From: Lewinella sp. IMCC34191
GTDB taxonomy: Bacteria; Bacteroidota; Bacteroidia; Chitinophagales; Saprospiraceae
Direction: 5' to 3'
Assembly (NCBI RefSeq): GCF_003390935.1
Contig: NZ_QNQZ01000005.1
Coordinates: 248,001 to 312,000, forward strand
Length of the DNA stretch: 64,000 bases
Shown here: piece by piece, positions 61,754 through 64,000 of the stretch
Numbering within the stretch: position 1 is the stretch's first letter
Layout: every line of letters begins with the position of its first letter
Notes under the pieces: model-generated
The model's database searches: none
Told to the model about the DNA's origin: nothing
The model's input: the letters and a program-made list of their open reading frames with translations, nothing else
Made by a program: the position numbers and the translations under genes

Positions 61754-62070
61754 ATTTTTAAAATATCAAAAATTTGACAGGTGCGTTTATCGGCTATTTC
61801 AGTGTTTCATGACATACAGCTTTAGTTAATACGTCAACTCTCACGATCACGCAGTGCGTATATTTTCTCAGTTAGGCGCGGTAGGCCCTCTGAATAGGTG
61901 GCCGAGCGAGCGGACAATTGGGACATTTCGACCTACTCGGGTGATAAAAATACGTATTAGGTCGACGGATAAGTTTATCCCTGCACATTGGATATGCAGC
62001 ACATTTGGTAACTCCGCTTCGTCGCACCGCTCAAGGCCATTTGAAACCTTCGTCCAGTAGCGTATCCTAC
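61754..62070. other. Intergenic region
   Basis: No gene, repeat or strong hairpin is seen. The right part is intermediate in composition; the left part is AT-rich and includes the upstream region of the S41 peptidase gene. Confidence 0.4.
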
Positions 62071-63966
62071 TTACCGACGCGACCGGCGCATGATGCGGTA
62101 GTCGATCATGTCCTCCAGCGTATCCCCATCGCGGCGGTGCTTTTCGATGAACGCCGGGCTGACGTCGTGTATCCGCAGCGACTGCAGTACGTCGAAGGGG
62201 ATTTTATCGTAGCCGATATCGGCGTAGCCCTCCACGAAGGCGGGCGTAATGTTATGGATCCGGGCCGCGACGAAGTCATCCGCACGCAGGTCGGTGTACC
62301 CCAAATCACGCAGTCCTTTCACGAAGTCCGGCGTAACGCCGTGGATGCTGTAATTGGTGAGGTCATCAATCCCGTTGAAATCCAGTCCCATGTCCTGCAT
62401 TTCCTTTGCCTTGCGTGCATTGACGCCGTGTATTTTAGCGGTAATCACTTCGTCGATGGAAAGTTTCCCGAAACCCAGTGCGGCCAGCTCCGCCACGTAA
62501 TCGGGGTCGACGCCGTGAATGGAAGCGTTCTGGGCCTGTTCGAGGGTGAGGTCGGTGAGCCCGGCTCTGCTCATTGCCCGCACGTACTCCGGCTGCACGT
62601 TGTGAATACGGCTGGCGACTACCTCGTCGGCGCTCACATCGGTGTAGCCGGCTTCCGCGAGGTCGGCCACGTACTTGGCGTCAACGTTGTGGATCGCCAT
62701 ATTGATGATCTGCTCGAAGTCAACGTCCTCGTAGCCCAATTCCGCCATCTCGGAGATGTAGTCGGGCGTCAGGCCGTGAATCTTGGCCTGGATGACGTCC
62801 TCCAGGTCCAGATCCCGGTAACCGGCATCTTTCAAGGCCTGCACGTAGCCGGCATCGATATTGAAGATGCGTAATTGCAGGATCGTTTGCAGGTCCGGCC
62901 GGTCGTACCCTGCGGCGTCCAGGTCAGCCAGTACGGCGGCCAGCGTCCGCTCGTTCAAATCGAATACGGCCATCTGCAGCAGCTCGTCCCGCGAGGGATC
63001 GAATTCCCGCTTTGCGTAAGCCAGCGTACTCACTGTGAAGTCGGACAGGAAAAACAAAAAGACTTCCCGGTCGTCGTAGCCGCGGTAGCCGGCTTCGGCC
63101 AGCCCGTTCGTGAAAGCAGCGGACGGACTGAAGGTGAACGTTCCCACGCCCATATCGTCCTGGAATGAGCCCCGCAGAGTCAGCGTACCCGCGGACCGGG
63201 TAATGGTAAACTCCCCGATGCTTTCACCGGGTAGCGCGCCGACTTTCGATCGGTCGAAACAACGCGTGAGGTTATAGCGGTAGGCGCCCCGGTCACCGCT
63301 CTCCATGAAGTTGAAGCAAACTTCGTCTTCCTTCACCTCCGCGGTCCAGGCGCGTTGGTTCACCCGGCCGTCCGTCAGGCCCAAACCGTGGGGAGGCGCG
63401 GGCGGGGCCGGCGGGGCTTCCGGAGCCGGGGGCGGTGGAGGAGGCACACCGGGAGCGGCCGGCGCCGGACCTGGCGGGGCGGGGGGTGCCGGAGGACCGG
63501 GGGGTGCCGGCGGCGGGGGCGGGCCGTCGAGGGCGCCTTTCTCCCGGAGAAATTCTAACAGCATACGTTTGATGGTCCCCTCCCGGCCGTTGTCGTCAGG
63601 GGCGGCCAGATCGAGCCGAACGGTTCCGTTACCCGACGCCGACCGTTTTTCCCGTAGGTACGAAAAGAGGTTTCGCTTGGTGGCTCCCTTGCGGCTGTTC
63701 GGATCGGAAAATTCGGGTGCGGCTTGTAGCTGCCCCAGCGTGGCGTCCAGGTCCAGGATGACGGTATGGCTTTCCTGTACGTGCACCACCAGATCGACCG
63801 GATTGTTGCCCGTGGCGTCGGGATTCGCGTCGGACGGATTGTTTCCGTCGGTATCCGCAGGTGTCTGGGCGATCCCGTTCAGGGAAGCCAGCGAGAGCAG
63901 CAGGAGCAGCGGCAGTGCCAAATACTTCCAGGTAGCCCGGTTAGACGATCGTTTCGATTGCATCAT
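62071..63966 (-). CDS. Secreted protein with ten 29-residue IHGV repeats
   Basis: A 631-residue exported protein. A signal peptide (YLALPLLLLLSLASLNGIAQ) is followed by an acidic segment, then a Pro/Ala/Gly-rich tract (about 150-193), a beta-rich domain (about 205-300), and from about 338 to the end ten helical repeats of exactly 29 residues, each like IHGVxPDYVxxLxxLGYxDL. Similar repeats occur in Bacteroidota attached to BlaR1/M56-type peptidases, but no peptidase is present here. Function unknown; a protein-protein interaction solenoid is likely. Two adjacent ATGs (63966 and 63963) could start it. The first repeat units diverge most. Confidence 0.8.
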   Translation of the reverse strand: MMQSKRSSNRATWKYLALPLLLLLSLASLNGIAQTPADTDGNNPSDANPDATGNNPVDLVVHVQESHTVILDLDATLGQLQAAPEFSDPNSRKGATKRNLFSYLREKRSASGNGTVRLDLAAPDDNGREGTIKRMLLEFLREKGALDGPPPPPAPPGPPAPPAPPGPAPAAPGVPPPPPPAPEAPPAPPAPPHGLGLTDGRVNQRAWTAEVKEDEVCFNFMESGDRGAYRYNLTRCFDRSKVGALPGESIGEFTITRSAGTLTLRGSFQDDMGVGTFTFSPSAAFTNGLAEAGYRGYDDREVFLFFLSDFTVSTLAYAKREFDPSRDELLQMAVFDLNERTLAAVLADLDAAGYDRPDLQTILQLRIFNIDAGYVQALKDAGYRDLDLEDVIQAKIHGLTPDYISEMAELGYEDVDFEQIINMAIHNVDAKYVADLAEAGYTDVSADEVVASRIHNVQPEYVRAMSRAGLTDLTLEQAQNASIHGVDPDYVAELAALGFGKLSIDEVITAKIHGVNARKAKEMQDMGLDFNGIDDLTNYSIHGVTPDFVKGLRDLGYTDLRADDFVAARIHNITPAFVEGYADIGYDKIPFDVLQSLRIHDVSPAFIEKHRRDGDTLEDMIDYRIMRRSRR

Positions 63967-64000
63967 GGTGATTCTTTTTTCTAGAAAGTGTTGGTTGTAA

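Overview
The window comes from a Bacteroidota bacterium with fairly high GC, most probably a marine Saprospiria/Lewinella-like lineage. Three things support this: secreted proteins end in type IX secretion (T9SS) C-terminal sorting domains, there is a SusC/SusD outer-membrane uptake pair, and several genes have the TAnnTTTG -7 promoter box of this phylum. The placement below phylum level is inference.

Layout. 0.1-3.3 kb: a small mechanosensitive channel divergent from adenine deaminase (ade). 3.6-5.6 kb: two secreted proteins sharing a module, then about 2 kb with no convincing gene but several minus-strand terminator-like hairpins, ending at a tRNA-Val. 7.9-11.4 kb: a TonB-dependent receptor, a His-rich lipoprotein and an SDR oxidoreductase. 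11.7-14.4 kb: lptB, an HtrA-type protease and an HD-domain protein. 14.4-24.0 kb: a minus-strand polysaccharide-utilisation locus (SusC, SusD, SusE/F-like lipoprotein, FG-GAP/ASPIC protein, GH53 galactanase), probably for beta-1,4-galactan. 24-31.7 kb: a SpoIIM-like membrane protein, a SPOR lipoprotein, feoA-feoB, a DUF4271 protein, hemD and a Nudix hydrolase. 31.8-38 kb: a Doc-type toxin-antitoxin pair, rhomboid protease, lipoprotein and envelope genes, a decayed membrane-gene remnant and a GT39 glycosyltransferase. 38.3-41.9 kb: a GMC oxidoreductase with its Tat-lipoprotein partner and a TlpA-like thioredoxin. 42-43.7 kb: a REP-associated tyrosine transposase (RAYT) between one diverged and seven tandem copies of a 127-130 bp hairpin-rich repeat. 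43.7-52.4 kb: M14 peptidase, PBP1-type murein synthase, DUF1440-like protein, rsmI, a degenerate TrpF-like protein and hemB. 52.5-60.6 kb: a large helical-repeat protein divergent from a patatin/POTRA/barrel protein, an SDR, two overlapping polymerase-beta-type nucleotidyltransferases and endonuclease III. 60.8-64 kb: an AT-rich S41 peptidase and a secreted protein with ten 29-residue repeats.

Most genes are housekeeping or envelope genes. The unusual content lies between genes: the RAYT-associated array; a dispersed element with core GCGGCGGAGCGCAGGT in six places, one inside a gene; a palindrome family built on CGTCYGCCGA; clusters of GTAG-flanked mini-hairpins; and a train of short hairpins at 51.3-51.45 kb. 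The RAYT plus array is the best candidate for a little-described system.
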